NCBI GenBank assembly: GCA_001179505.1
Contig: CDMY01000249.1
Span: forward strand, 66,431 to 130,430
Length of the DNA: 64,000 nt
Source of the DNA: Vitrella brassicaformis
Taxonomy: Eukaryota > Sar > Vitrellaceae
Direction: 5' to 3'
The notes below the pieces were generated by a model that ran no database searches, was not told where the DNA came from, and saw only the letters and a list, made by a program, of their open reading frames with translations. Every line of letters starts with the position of its first letter. The first letter of the stretch is position 1. A program made the position numbers and the translations under genes. Below, piece by piece: positions 22,884 to 33,309 of this stretch.

Positions 22884-24558
22884 ATGGTGTGGAGAGCCCA
22901 CCCCTGGACGAAATCACAACGTTAACTTGAATCATTCTCCGTCTTCATCGAGAGCGACCAGGCAGACAGCGAGACCGAGGGGGGCGGCAAGAGAAGAAGA
23001 AGCGCAAGAATCGCAAGAACAAGGTCAGCTCCAAATCGCCCATCAACGGCGCGGGTCCGCACCTGCCCCTGCCCAAGACGACACCTCGCGAGGTGTCGTC
23101 CCACCAAGGCCTACCGCCGCCCGGCGAAGAGGCCAAGCCGCCAGTGGACGTGCCGACGCCCAAGACGGCTGCTGCTGTTGAGGAGCATGATTGCAACGGG
23201 CTCTGCCAAACTGGGCCACGTCACATCATGTAAGTCGCCCATCGGTGAGCCACGCACTTTGACACGGCCCGTTGCATTCATTTTGCATCTGTTTTGTTTT
23301 GTCTTGTTTGGCAGAAGCCCGAGGCACAGTCAACAGCCGTTTCCAAGGCCTTAGACACAGAGAAAGCCTACATGAGGATATGTGTCTCATCATGCAGCCT
23401 TCCTTTGGTTACCGAGAGAGCCTCCAAGCACCACAACCACCACTCCCGGAGCACCACAACACAGGCCGCCAGAGAGGGAGGGAGGGAGGGAGGGCGGGCT
23501 GCAGTGAATGTTGTGTTGTGTTGTGTTGTCTTGTCTTGTCTTGTCTTGTCTTGTCTTGTGTGTATCATGCAGTTGAAGAGTGTGATGGACAGGAACTTCG
23601 GTGCCAAGACTGTGACCATCGTGGACTGCCGATACGGGGCCGAGTTCAATGGTGGGCTCACACACACACACGCACACACACACTCACGCACAAAAGATGT
23701 GCCTGTGTGAGTGCTCGCTCATCGATGTGTGTCGGTCTGGTGGTGTGTATGCAGGTGGGCACATTCGGGGTGCGCTGCACGGCAAGTCGATCGACGTGGT
23801 CAAGGAGGCGCTGTGGAAGCCCAACGGACAGCCCAAGTACACCAACGAGCACGTAAGCGACCGACCGACCGATGGATGGATGGGAGAGACCAGTGTGTAT
23901 GTATGTCCATCGATGCATCTGTCTGCGCGTTTGTGTGTGTGTGTGTCGGCAACAGGTGATAGTTTTCCACTGCGAGTACTCGAAGGCTCGAGGGCCTAGC
24001 CGAACAGTTCCTTCATGCATGGTCAGACACACACGTGTTCACGATGACATGTGTGCCAGTGACACACAGACACCCTCATGAATGTCTGTGTGTGTGTGTG
24101 TAGGGTTTCTCGTACTCGAAGGTATTCATCTTCGATGGCGGATACAACAATTTCTACCGCCAGCACGCAAAGGTACGCAGACCTGTTTGTCACACACACA
24201 GACACCTACACACACACGTGGTGGTCTGTGTGTGTGTGTGTATGTGTGTGTGTGCGCAGAGCAAGTACGTGGTCGGCAAGTACAAATCGGAGGATAGCCT
24301 GTCGCCCGCCGAGGTGAGCAAATTGGCCAACTGCATCCACTCACACCCAAGCAAAGGACTGAACCAGCAGCACTCGTTTCTCTCTCTGTGTGTGTGCGTG
24401 TGCATCAGTATGCGGCCGCTGGTGAGGAGCGCGAGCAGCGCAAGGCCAAGGCGGACATGATCAAGGCCTGGATGGATGGCGGGGGTGCTCATGGCCATGA
24501 GGGGTCGTCAGATTCTCAGCTACCAAAGAGTAACAAGTTGACGATTGCTCACCCCTAA
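22884..24558 (+). CDS. Cdc25-like dual-specificity phosphatase (rhodanese fold)
   Basis: Cdc25 enzymes remove inhibitory phosphates from cyclin-dependent kinases. The active-site loop is VIVFHCEYSKARGPS (about 23959-24000; Cys 23971-23973, Arg 23989-23991), an HCx5R motif of the Cdc25 type. It is preceded by the rhodanese CH2A-like block TIVDCRYGAEFNGGHIRGALH (about 23617-23780) and followed by SYSKVFIFDGGYNNFYRQH (about 24112). The N-terminal exon (22884-23228) is Lys/Arg/Pro-rich, and its reading frame and start are unclear because two frames look coding on either side of a G run near 22979. The last exon reads EREQRKAKADMIKAWMDGG and then continues into sequence that is antisense to a kinase exon (from about 24503), giving a tail of about 18 residues ending TIAHP-TAA that is not family-derived. 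Confidence 0.75.
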
Positions 24559-26218
24559 ACATGGCTCACCATTCAAACCAAACGCTTCGGGCGCCATGTA
24601 AAGCCTTGTGCCCGCTCCTGCACACGCAATTGTGCACATGGACACCTAGCCTGACTCGCGGCGGCAGCGTCTTCTTCTCGTTTGTCTGTCACCGCCTTGA
24701 GCCGACACTGTTCTGTTGAGATCGATGACGAGCCCGAAATCGGTAATCTTGATGTCTTCTCCCTTGGTCACCTGCACAATAAAGAAATGGGTGCGAATGG
24801 ACGTTGCAGTCTTGCAACTTACAAGTATGTTGCCGGGCTTCAAGTCACGATGTACTATATTCTTGTCGTGAAATGACTGCACGCCCTCACAAATCTATCC
24901 GACGACAGATGAACGGGTGCTCTGATTCAGCCCTCTGTGCCCGTATTAGCTACTTACCTGTTTCGCAAACTTGTCGCGGAGATTGGCCGGCAGAGGACCC
25001 TTCGTCCTCTCGAGAAACGACTGCAGTGAGCCACCCTCGCACAACTCTGAGACACACGAAAGCAACCACCAGGCAAGAAAAGTCAGAGGGTAACGAGCAC
25101 ATGGACAACCCACCCACCTGATATGATCATGGGTCCGTAAGTTTCGTGAGAGCAGATGCCCAGAAAGGTGATGACATAGGGGTGCCTGATATGCAACATC
25201 GGCTCCACCTCCTTCAAGACGTCGTCATAGAGAACCTGTATGAAAACATGTCGTATCTATTCGTTGGTCCGTGGATCGAGCTGCCGTGCCGACGTGGATG
25301 GGTATGATTTTCCTGTCCTCCTCATTGACGACCTTGATAGCCACCGGCTGACCTTTCCACAGCCCCTTGTAAACCGTGCCAAAGCCTCCGGCTCCTTGAC
25401 AGACGCACACATTCAATTGACCAGATGTGGGCATGCGATGGCCTCTGGCTCACCGAGTCTGTCTGCCTCGCTGAATCTGATGTTTTGCCGATCGATGCGC
25501 AGGCGGAGAGCCGCCGCCATGACGGACTGCTTATCGCCCTTTTTCGTCGTCTACGAACACAAAGCCAAAGCAAGTGGGTCGTGTGTGATGAGCAGGTGCC
25601 CTCTCACGTATTTCATCGGCGGTGCCGGTGCCTGTCCTGATGCATTCTGGCCAGATGGCACTGCAACGCACACAGCATTGGATGCAATGATGTGCCAGAT
25701 CAGCATGTGAAGACAGACAGACCTGTTTGCTGCTTGTATTTTTCCATGATCTCTCTGATTTTCGGCTTCCCAGCCGCCAAATCCCACGGCGTTTTTCCCT
25801 GCCAAATTCAAATGCGTCACTGAATCATTCGACCATTCACAAGTCTGTGTGCACTTGTTTCGTCGTTCTTGATGTCGAGGAGATTGACCCCGGCCTCAAC
25901 GCCCCACTCCAAGCTGCATTTGGGCACAGAGGGTGAGGAGAGAGAGACTACATAATGGTTGGTTTGGGTTGTTCATTAGTGCCGCTTACAGCTGAGCCAC
26001 CGAATCGCGTCCGCTGTTCTTGACAGCCTCGTGCAGCACTGTCTCTCCGACCTGTGTGTGTGATGCTCAGAGCAGGGCCGTCAAGGAAGGACTGCGAGAA
26101 GGGAATCTGCTTCTCACCTCGGTCTGGTGTGTGAGGATGTTCTGCTTGTCGTGCCCTTTGGCATACATGGCTTTCAGCACATCAACCCAATAATTCGCAG
26201 CAATAAACGGCGTCTGAC
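24503..26218 (-). pseudogene. Ankyrin-kinase gene relic, downstream part (truncated after the activation segment)
   Basis: Read on minus from 26218: ankyrin exons GQTPFIAANYWVDVLKAMY (26215-26117), GETVLHEAVKNSGRDSVAQL (about 26052-25990), LEWGVEAGVNLLDIKND and GKTPWDLAAGKPKIREIMEK (about 25800-25735), then linker exons and a kinase. Kinase landmarks are ALRLRIDRQNIRFSEADRLG, GAGGFGTVYKG and VAIKVV, the catalytic loop NIVHRDLKPGN (about 24865), IKITDFG (about 24745) and MAPEAF (about 24600). It then stops: homology to the gene at 51093-52310 ends abruptly at 24503, inside the Cdc25-like last exon on the other strand. No C-lobe remains, so kinase activity is unlikely. The upstream part of the gene lies at 31270-31840, beyond a retroelement insertion. 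Confidence 0.75.
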
Positions 26219-26222
26219 CAGT
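26219..26222. repeat. Target-site duplication CAGT, left copy
   Basis: CAGT directly precedes the left terminal repeat and recurs at 31270-31273 after the right one. The undisturbed paralogue at about 49962 reads CCAGTCTGCA through this point, supporting insertion within CAGT. Confidence 0.7.
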
Positions 26223-26325
26223 GTAGATCTATCGGTTGACGTGCTTTACAACCGCTCACACGTCCATTCAGTCAAATCAAGCTGCACGCAAAGGTCTGTG
26301 CGTTAACGGTCGCCTCTTGGCGGTA
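26223..26325 (-). repeat. Terminal direct repeat, left copy
   Basis: Begins GTAGATCTATCGG and ends CTTGGCGGTA. Matches 31166-31268 except at four positions, including CTTTACA/CTTCACA and GTCAAATC/GTCGAATC. Confidence 0.9.
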
Positions 26326-26427
26326 CACGATGCACTGTAGATAGATCGACATGCAGCAAACCGCAGCGGTATTAGTCTCGCGAGATGCGGTGACACGACG
26401 AAACAAAGGAGCTAGAGAGCAGCACCA

Positions 26428-29400
26428 TTACGTCAGATCAGCAGCAGACAGCAACGATGGAAAATAACGGGTAATACGATGGAGCTGCCTATGTAGAAAG
26501 TGCTGGGAATAGCCAAAGAAACCCATTTCCCGCATGCACAGCTTCAAAGTGGCAGGTACCTGGTCATTGCACTCACGCATCGTGAAGTCAAGCACACGCA
26601 GCAGATGGCCATAGACGACATTGGCTTTGCGCCCACGAGACATAGCAGAGCGAGAGTGTACTTAACGAATGAAGGGCAAGACAGGACAGGCAGCAGTCAG
26701 TGCCAGGGCATTGGGGTTGTGCTGCGAGAGCAGCACGTTAGTGGCGCGAATGTGTACCGTGCATCCAACATACACTCCTGACTTATCCTTCTCCAACACA
26801 CATTTGTCATGATAGAAAGTGGGGGACAGCAGACGATCATGCACACGACACAATGCTCCATGCAGACGTGACGGCACACAAGTGAGGGGTGGGGAGACAA
26901 ACAGCCGATCATCCATTCAGCGACGTACGAAGCAGAAACGAAAGGCTTCCTTCTCATGCACTGACAGGCCATGAATGAATTCTCTCTCACGACCAGCAGC
27001 AAATATGTTCGCCAGCCCTGGACTGAGCTGACTGCCCTGAGGGAAACCCTCACACTGGTACAGCAACAGACCACTCAGGCGTGTGTAACCGTAGAGAAGA
27101 TCATGCTCAACCACACGAATGACATCCTTTATGGTATATGTACGACACGACACATAGTTGCAGTTTGTAGTGAAAAAAGGCTTGTGGCGGGTGGAGACAG
27201 ACCGACGATCACAGCCATACATAGACGGATACAAACAAGCAGACGCATGCAACACAGGCCAGGGTCGTCGACGAGGTACATTGACGAACTTGTAGCGTGT
27301 TGGTCCTTTAGAAAGTAGTATAAAGAATACAGCGCACGAATCGCATCATCACATGGGCAGCTGCGGTAGAAGTTACCGATGTCATGGATGTGTACAGTGG
27401 GCGAGGACGGAATGGCATTCGACACGACAGCATGGCCATGTATGAATCGATTGTGGCGAGCCAGTGCATCGAACAGAGAAGACACACGCATAAACGAGAA
27501 ATGGTCAGGCATCCAATCATTCCACATACTCAACACACGTCCTACATCGGCATATATGCGTGCAAAACGGTGGCGGAAGTATGAGTTGAGAGGCCGTCAT
27601 TTCATTGCAGACCATTCGCTCACATTCGCACAAAATGACTTCATCTTTGGCCACAGCACAGTAGTACCCCACACGTGAGTGCGCCGAGGTGCTGCTGGGC
27701 GTGGGCCATTGAGAAACGAAGGCAGATTGAGAAAGTCAGTATGAATCACGTCATCGTTTTGTAGCGGGATAACATACGATGGATTGCCTAAGTGCAGACA
27801 CCAATTAGCTTCCATGTACTTAAGCGGACACATCCATGCAAGACATCCCTTACTCTTGTCTACTGGTGTACACACCAAACGACGCAGCAGAGACGCATGA
27901 CGCATTACAACATGCATACGTACGTATTGCTGTGACTCAACTAACTTATCATAAGCCGGCTTCAAAAAAGAATCGACGCACTCTTCGATAACAGGGGTGT
28001 AGGGCTCTGGGTGTGACACACGAGGAAAGACACGCACCACCGTGCGAACAAATTGACGTTTCACAGATGAAAAAGTAGGTAGCAGTGTGCTATTTCTATT
28101 CCAATGGTCAGAAAGGCAAAGCAACGCACGCATAAATGGATCACTCAACAACACACACACATGCCCATTCATCTTGGGCCAATCATCAAACACATGCAAT
28201 GTACACGGACATGACACCTCATGCATGGGCAGAGACGCAACACGCTTAGCATTGTAGTAAAGTGACGTTAATGAGGGATATGAAGAGAAGACAAAGGTTG
28301 CTTCGATATGACACATCGAATCTGATGGTAAGTGGCGAAACATCTCTCGTGTAGCATCAATGGCAGCAGCACGAAACACCGGCATATCATTAAGCATGAG
28401 TGGGACGTAGACACGATGAAAAAGTCGCGGCCGCCAGACTCGCAGGTTGACACGTGTGGTGACAGCTCGGCGATACGCAGCATGGAAGCATTCTTAATGC
28501 ACACTAGACAATGTCCGCAGAGCAGAGACATACAAACAACAGCGATCACGATCATTCAATGCACGAACAGCAGCAAGCAATGTATCGAATAGCCGAGGTC
28601 GACGTGCAAGGAGAGCGGCAGTAGCGAGAAGTGTAGTATGCGACACTTTGTCAGCAGTAAGTACTGTATGCAACTTATTAGGTGTAGGTGTAGTGGGGTA
28701 AAATCACGGATAAGATGACATGACAGGCACAGCGACAGACACATATTTGACATGCAGACGACGCACAGGACGACAGCCTGGCATACTACGATACGGACGA
28801 TGCAACACAGAGAGGTGGGTTCGAGACGACGAGCTGCGGTGGGAGTTGAGTGATGGTTGAAAAATATGAATGGCTTGCAGCTCAACAGACTTCATCTGAC
28901 GCACCGACAATCGCAGACCATCGAACGAACACAAAGGAATACATCCATATGCACACACATCAGTACGCGACAGGGTAGAATAGAGATGAGTTTGGGAGCG
29001 TGGTAGGTCGCGCAGGCAGGAAATGCCTTTGCAATGTGTTCAGGCCATTGAAAAAGAATGCCCCAACCCGTGAAGCCCAGATAAGTGTGGCGTGTCCATG
29101 GAGAAACAACAAAGGATAGCCCGTGGCACATACGTGAGGAGGCGGGCATAAAGAGCTCACTGAGGCGCGCTCTGAATGCTCGTATCTTAGAGAGAAAGTG
29201 TGTAGGGGTCTTACTGACGAGCTCAGCCATAGCAGTTGTGTGTACAGCATGCAAACGATCCGACAGGGCCTTAAGCACAGATGGCGTGACGCAATGGATG
29301 GAGCAAGGAGATGCAAAGTCTCGCAGACCGTCGCAGTGGACCGTCCGAAAGTGCTCCGCATCTCCCGGCTGCACAACAAAAAGTATGTCACATCGACACA

Positions 29401-29785
29401 TACGCCATGTGCTTTTACAGTATGAGCAGCGATTGTGTGTACGCAGGTAGTGCAGGAGGTGATGTATACGAGTGAGGAACCGCACAAATCGGAAAAAGTG
29501 ATGTGACGATACAAGATGACCTACAGACGACTCACACACAAACACAACACGTTCCAAAGCAGCTTTCGAGACATGTAGTGCAACACGAGATTCATACATA
29601 TGTGTATCCATATGCGTACATTGACAAACGAGACAGTGAGAACAGGTGTTGGCACAGTGTCGATGGATGTGTGTACTTTCTACCTCATCGCGCGACCGTA
29701 CAGAGTCAGAAGACAATACAGCACTCCTGCACGAGACAGTATCCGAAGGCACAGTACCGATAGGGAACAGAAAGGGGGGCAACAC
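26428..29785 (-). pseudogene. Reverse transcriptase ORF, degenerate
   Basis: RT landmarks on the minus strand, in order: a PVDKSKG finger-like block (about 27862), HDIGNFYRSC resembling motif A (about 27386-27355), FPQGSQLSPGLAN resembling motif B (27045-27007), and MDD (26916-26908) resembling the x-DD of motif C. Upstream (29785-28892) are Cys/His clusters such as HCANTCSHCLVCQC that could bind nucleic acid. Damage: in-frame TGA at 27597-27599 and 26917-26919, TAA at 26662-26664, a frame change near 27300-27330 and others between 28950 and 28400. One TGA falls exactly where motif C needs an aromatic residue. Family is inferred from motif spacing only. Confidence 0.7.
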
Positions 29786-29959
29786 AGGTATTGTTCGTGT
29801 ATGCCACTACGGCGCGAGACGCAGTGGCGTCTTACTTTAGTCGCGTTTCGGTCGGAGGCGGCGTTTGGTGTAGTTGATGGCCACATACCAGAGAATCTGG
29901 CGCGGCGACAGGCCCACCGCATTGGCGCTGATGCGCTTGCCTCACGTCAGCAATAGCGT

Positions 29960-31003
29960 CTACACCATGTCAGCCATACTAGCACCCAGCGACTCGACGG
30001 CACGAACGAGACGTCTGGCGTGGCCCCAGGCTTCCCCCATGTCGTCCTCATTGTCAAATACCGTGTCGATGTCGCACTCCTCGCTGGACATCATGATGGT
30101 GATGCCAGTGGGTTTGTCGACGTCTCCCTTGTAGATGTCGAATGTGTCCGGCAGATCGCGGATGCGGCGGGCGAGTGCAGCTCGAGAAGTGAGCGCGCTC
30201 ATATTGACGAGTGCTCTGTTGGGGATGGCGGCGTCGATGTCGATCTCTATGATGCTACCGCTGTCATTGATGTCCTCGTCGTTGGTGGGCTGAGTATCGT
30301 CGGCGGTGGGCATGTGGGTGTCGACAGCAGAAGCAGCAGCTGCTGCTGCAGACGAGGGGGCTGTGCGTTTGCGGCCTCGATGGGTGTTGGTCTGGTGATA
30401 GTCCTCGAGGAGGCGGGGGAGGGCGGCGATAGCGTCCGCCACCTTCTGTGGGTTGGTCTCATTGATGACGAAACTCACGACACCGTTGACGCCTTACAGG
30501 AGGAGGCTGATTTGCTGCTCGAGGTCTGTGCGCTGTACACTACGTAGGTTGGGGTTGCTGACGAATGGCTTAGCGGCGGCGATGTCATTGAGGATGCTCC
30601 GGTGGGGCTGCGAGTTGTGCTTGTCGCACAGCAGCTTCAACGCCGTCCCCACGACGAGGAGCGTCTTGACGGTGACGCCGCGTATGTGGCTGTCGGGGTG
30701 GCCGAGTGTGAGGAAGGCGTCCTTCTCGCTGAGGTGTCGGATGCCGTCGGTTTGGTCGTTCTTCACCATGATGTACTTCATGTTCCCGTTCCGGATGACC
30801 CGCACGATCCCCTCGGTAGTATAAAAACATGCCTTGAAGCGGCCTTGATTGTGGGCGGCAATGCCGTGAGGGTTGAGCGGGTCATCGACAAAGCGGACCT
30901 CCGTGTCACGATCCGTGTGGGAGCGTGTACGGGACGGAGCCGACTGGTCGCCGGCGCCGATGTCGCGAAGGACGTCCACGAAGCGGGAGGGGGCGTGGCT
31001 CAT
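29960..31003 (-). pseudogene. Retroelement upstream ORF, interrupted by one stop
   Basis: A single frame runs from ATG 31003 to TAG 29960 with one in-frame TAA at 30494-30496, after DLEQQISLLL. The N-terminal half contains a conserved-looking block, GIVRVIRNGNMKYIMVKND, and VKTLLVVGTALKLLCDKHN. The C-terminal half has an alanine-rich linker followed by an acidic segment (IIEIDIDAAIPN). It is G+C-rich, unlike the RT part. I do not recognise the family; its place upstream of the RT suggests a Gag-like or nucleic-acid-binding accessory role, which is inference. Confidence 0.55.
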
Positions 31004-31165
31004 GGTTGGGGAAGCCGACAGGGTGCCGGAAGGGAACGGGAAAGGGGGACGAACCGAAGGGACACGACCAGGAAGGGGAAGGGGGAAGGGGAGGGGGAGA
31101 GGGAAGAGACGGAAGGGGGAGACGATTCAGAAGGAATGCCAGAAATGGATATCCTCCTATCAGAT

Positions 31166-31268
31166 GTAGATCTATCGGTTGACGTGCTTCACAACCGCTC
31201 ACACGTCCATTCAGTCGAATCAAGCTGCACGCAAAGGTCTGTGCGTTAACGTTCGCCTCTTAGCGGTA
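31166..31268 (-). repeat. Terminal direct repeat, right copy
   Basis: Begins GTAGATCTATCGG and ends CTTAGCGGTA, followed by T and the CAGT duplication at 31270-31273. On the minus strand this is the upstream end of the element. Confidence 0.9.
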
Positions 31269-31269
31269 T

Positions 31270-31840
31270 CAGTCTGCAATCCACAGACAGACATGCACAC
31301 AATATCGATACCAAAAAGGAGTCAAGAGACACGTGCACTTTTCTCTTACAATATCGCGTGCATCGATCAGTTTGGGATCCCACTCCAGCAGTTGATTGAC
31401 AGCTGCAAGCTTGCCAAGGAGTGCAGCCTCGTGCATTGCGGTCCGACCAAGCTGTTGCATTGTATCACAACCAACACATCTCTTCATTTCAGTAGCAGGA
31501 CAGAGGATGGTTCCTTTGTGTTGGCACCTTGTCTGTTTGCTTCAGAATCGACGGCCCATACGCGTCGTACATGACTTGCATGGCACCGACCTCATCAAGC
31601 GCTGCAAGAAAGGGTGTGTTCTACGCGCAGCCAACAAAATGAAAGTGACGAGACAATCCCTCCTTTCTTTCGTCTGCTCACCCCGCTGTCGTTTCGTTTG
31701 TCCAGTATTGCTACACCGTGAGTTTTGATCATTTGGGTGACAGACGCACACTCGCCCTTTTCCGCGGCCTTGAACAAGGCCTCAACAACCTCATACTCGT
31801 CAGCCTGTCGAGGACAGTCATGAACATGCGCACCACTCAA
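31270..31840 (-). pseudogene. Ankyrin-kinase gene relic, upstream part
   Basis: Ankyrin exons read ADEYEVVEALFKAAEKGECA (about 31805-31690), NTPFLAALDEVGAMQVMYDA (about 31622-31533) and GRTAMHEAALLGKLAAVNQL with LLEWDPKLIDARD (about 31455-31350). Each matches an exon of the intact array at 50510-50040. The array continues at 26218 after the retroelement. Paralogue exon 2 has ASRGQAG where this has LDEVG, a small internal change. The 5' limit of homology is near 31840; a kinase upstream of it is not found. Confidence 0.7.
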
Positions 31841-32112
31841 AAGGGCCAACCACGCGTCCCACACCCCACCATCTCTTGCTGGGGCTGATGCCAATGCGCG
31901 GCGACGGAAGCGCTTGAAAGGCGACGCAGGGGCGCCCCGACGGGGAGGGGGCGAGACGGCAGCAGCGGTTTCAGGGAGCACCCGGGGCGAGACGGCTGGT
32001 TGCGAGCTTAGCGCACATTTGCTGTGGGGAGGGGACCAGCTTTTCGCCCAGACCTTGCCTTGTCGATACGAGAGGGCAAGGGCATACTCAACAAACGAGG
32101 AGACTACGAGGT
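31841..32112. other. Upstream region of the glutathione peroxidase, with an ankyrin-exon fragment
   Basis: At about 32064-32112 (+) the bases GGCAAGGGCATACTCAACAA and CGAGGAGACTACGAG|GTATGCA match the end of the first ankyrin exon at 5494-5545 (GKDILDKRGHFE, then donor GTATGCA). The fragment ends at the peroxidase start codon. No other exon is supported here. Confidence 0.6.
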
Positions 32113-33240
32113 ATGCAGTCACTGAAGTCGTCCAGCAAGAGCCTTCACGAGCTCAGTGCCAAGGCACTCGACGGGTGAGTACAGTACAAGAGCAACAGCG
32201 CCGCACAGCAGGCGAGGAAGTGATTCATGTCGTGTGTCTGTGTGTCTGTGTGTCTGTGTGTCTGTGTGTCTGTGTGCGTGTGTGGGAATGTCTACGACAC
32301 GCAGGGCCACGGTCAACTTCAAGGACTATGCGGGCAAGGTCCTGCTCGTCACCAACGTGGCATCCAAATGAGGCCTCACCGAGGTGACAACAACACCACA
32401 CCACACAAGAGGCCCTTCAAGCGGTATTCTTCACCCACCGCCTGTCTGTCTGTCTGTCTGGGTGGATGGCTTCAGACCCACTACACCCAATTCACGGAGA
32501 TCTGGCAGCAGTATCAGGACCGCTTCAAGGGAGGGGAGGAGGAGGGCGGCTTCGAGATATTCGCTTTCCCGTGCGCTCAGTTTGCCAACGAGGTAGGTAG
32601 GTAGGTAGGCAGGCTGCAGGCTGCCAGGCTGCACGTGGTGTGGTGACTGACATTCGGCTGGCAGGAGTTCCCGGACGCGGCCGACATCAAGAAATTCGTC
32701 GCGGCCTACAACATCCCTGAGAAATACAACGTCAGAATGATGGAGAAAATCGACGGTGCGTCGGTCGTGTCGGGTTACTCGCCAGGCCATTCAGGCCATT
32801 GGTCGATCTCGTTGCATGGGTGGGTGTTGCCTTGTCGGTGTGGGTGCAGTGAACGGCCCGAATATGCATCCGGTGTTCTCGTTCCTCAAGTACCACTCCA
32901 GCCTCTATGACGACCAGTCCAATGCGGCCAGTCCGATCTCGTGGAACTTCGGTCAGTCACCAGAAACAAGGACAGACAGAAACGACAGCGATTGACACAC
33001 ACGAGACGAGACGAGACAGACGCTCCTGCGTCTGTTGGTCGTCAATTACCAGGGAAGTTTTTGGTGGACCAGGACGGCCATGTCGTGAAGTACTACGGGC
33101 CCGAAGTCATGCCTAAGTAAGTGAAGCGACCACCGTTGATGTCACGAACCTCTCTCTCTGTCACGTTGCCATTCCCAACTGTTAGGTCGCTCATTCCGGA
33201 CATCGACCAGGTCATCGCTCGTGCGCCGCCCCCACAGTGA
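32113..33240 (+). CDS. Selenocysteine glutathione peroxidase
   Basis: Reduces hydrogen or lipid peroxides with thiols. Six exons join in frame: 32113-32174, 32305-32383, 32476-32592, 32665-32755, 32850-32951, and 33053 to the end after one more intron at about 33116-33185. The family core VLLVTNVASK-UGA-GLTE is interrupted only by UGA at 32369-32371, where peroxidases have catalytic Sec or Cys. Downstream blocks fit: GFEIFAFPCAQFANE (Gln-site region), NGPNMHPVFSFLKYH, SWNFGKFLVDQDGHVVKYY (catalytic Trp-Asn region) and the end QVIARAPPPQ-TGA. Exon phases agree across the UGA, and a SECIS-like hairpin follows the stop. Length is about 190 residues, normal for the monomeric (GPX4-like) class. 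No targeting peptide is obvious; the N-terminus MQSLKSSSKSLHELSAKALD is short. ATG 32113 lies in what resembles an old ankyrin splice donor. Confidence 0.9.
32369..32371 (+). other. UGA predicted to encode selenocysteine
   Basis: TGA between AAA and GGC in frame with conserved peroxidase sequence on both sides. Position equals the catalytic Sec/Cys of the family (NVASx-U/C-G). Confidence 0.88.
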
Positions 33241-33309
33241 ACAATCGAAAGAGAGAGGTAGCCCTGACGCCGTCTCCCCCTCCGCCCTCCTGCCCCCATC
33301 TTCGCTTGC

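Larger units (their letters stand above)
26223..31269 (-). mobile_element. Retroelement of about 5 kb with 103-bp terminal direct repeats
   Basis: Bounded by 103-base direct repeats (26223-26325 and 31166-31268; four mismatches by eye) and a 4-base CAGT duplication. It interrupts an ankyrin exon immediately after its 3' splice site: the minus-strand host reads TGCAG|ACTG|GTCAGACG. Two minus-strand coding regions lie inside: an upstream ORF (31003-29960) and a reverse transcriptase (about 29785-26428). The RT part is visibly more A+T-rich than the host genes and has no GT-rich introns. No integrase, RNase H or tyrosine recombinase was recognised. Stops and frameshifts show the copy is inactive. 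The short terminal repeats and absence of integrase do not fit an ordinary LTR retrotransposon; Penelope-like or DIRS-like groups are possible, class unresolved. Confidence 0.8.

Noticed and set aside
23500-23565. TTGTGTTGTCTTG direct repeats as a possible CRISPR-like array
   Set aside because: A pyrimidine/GT simple repeat inside a Cdc25-like gene intron, without spacers; a eukaryotic locus.
26223-31269. Classical LTR retrotransposon
   Set aside because: Terminal repeats are only 103 bases, do not show TG...CA ends, and no protease, RNase H or integrase was recognised.
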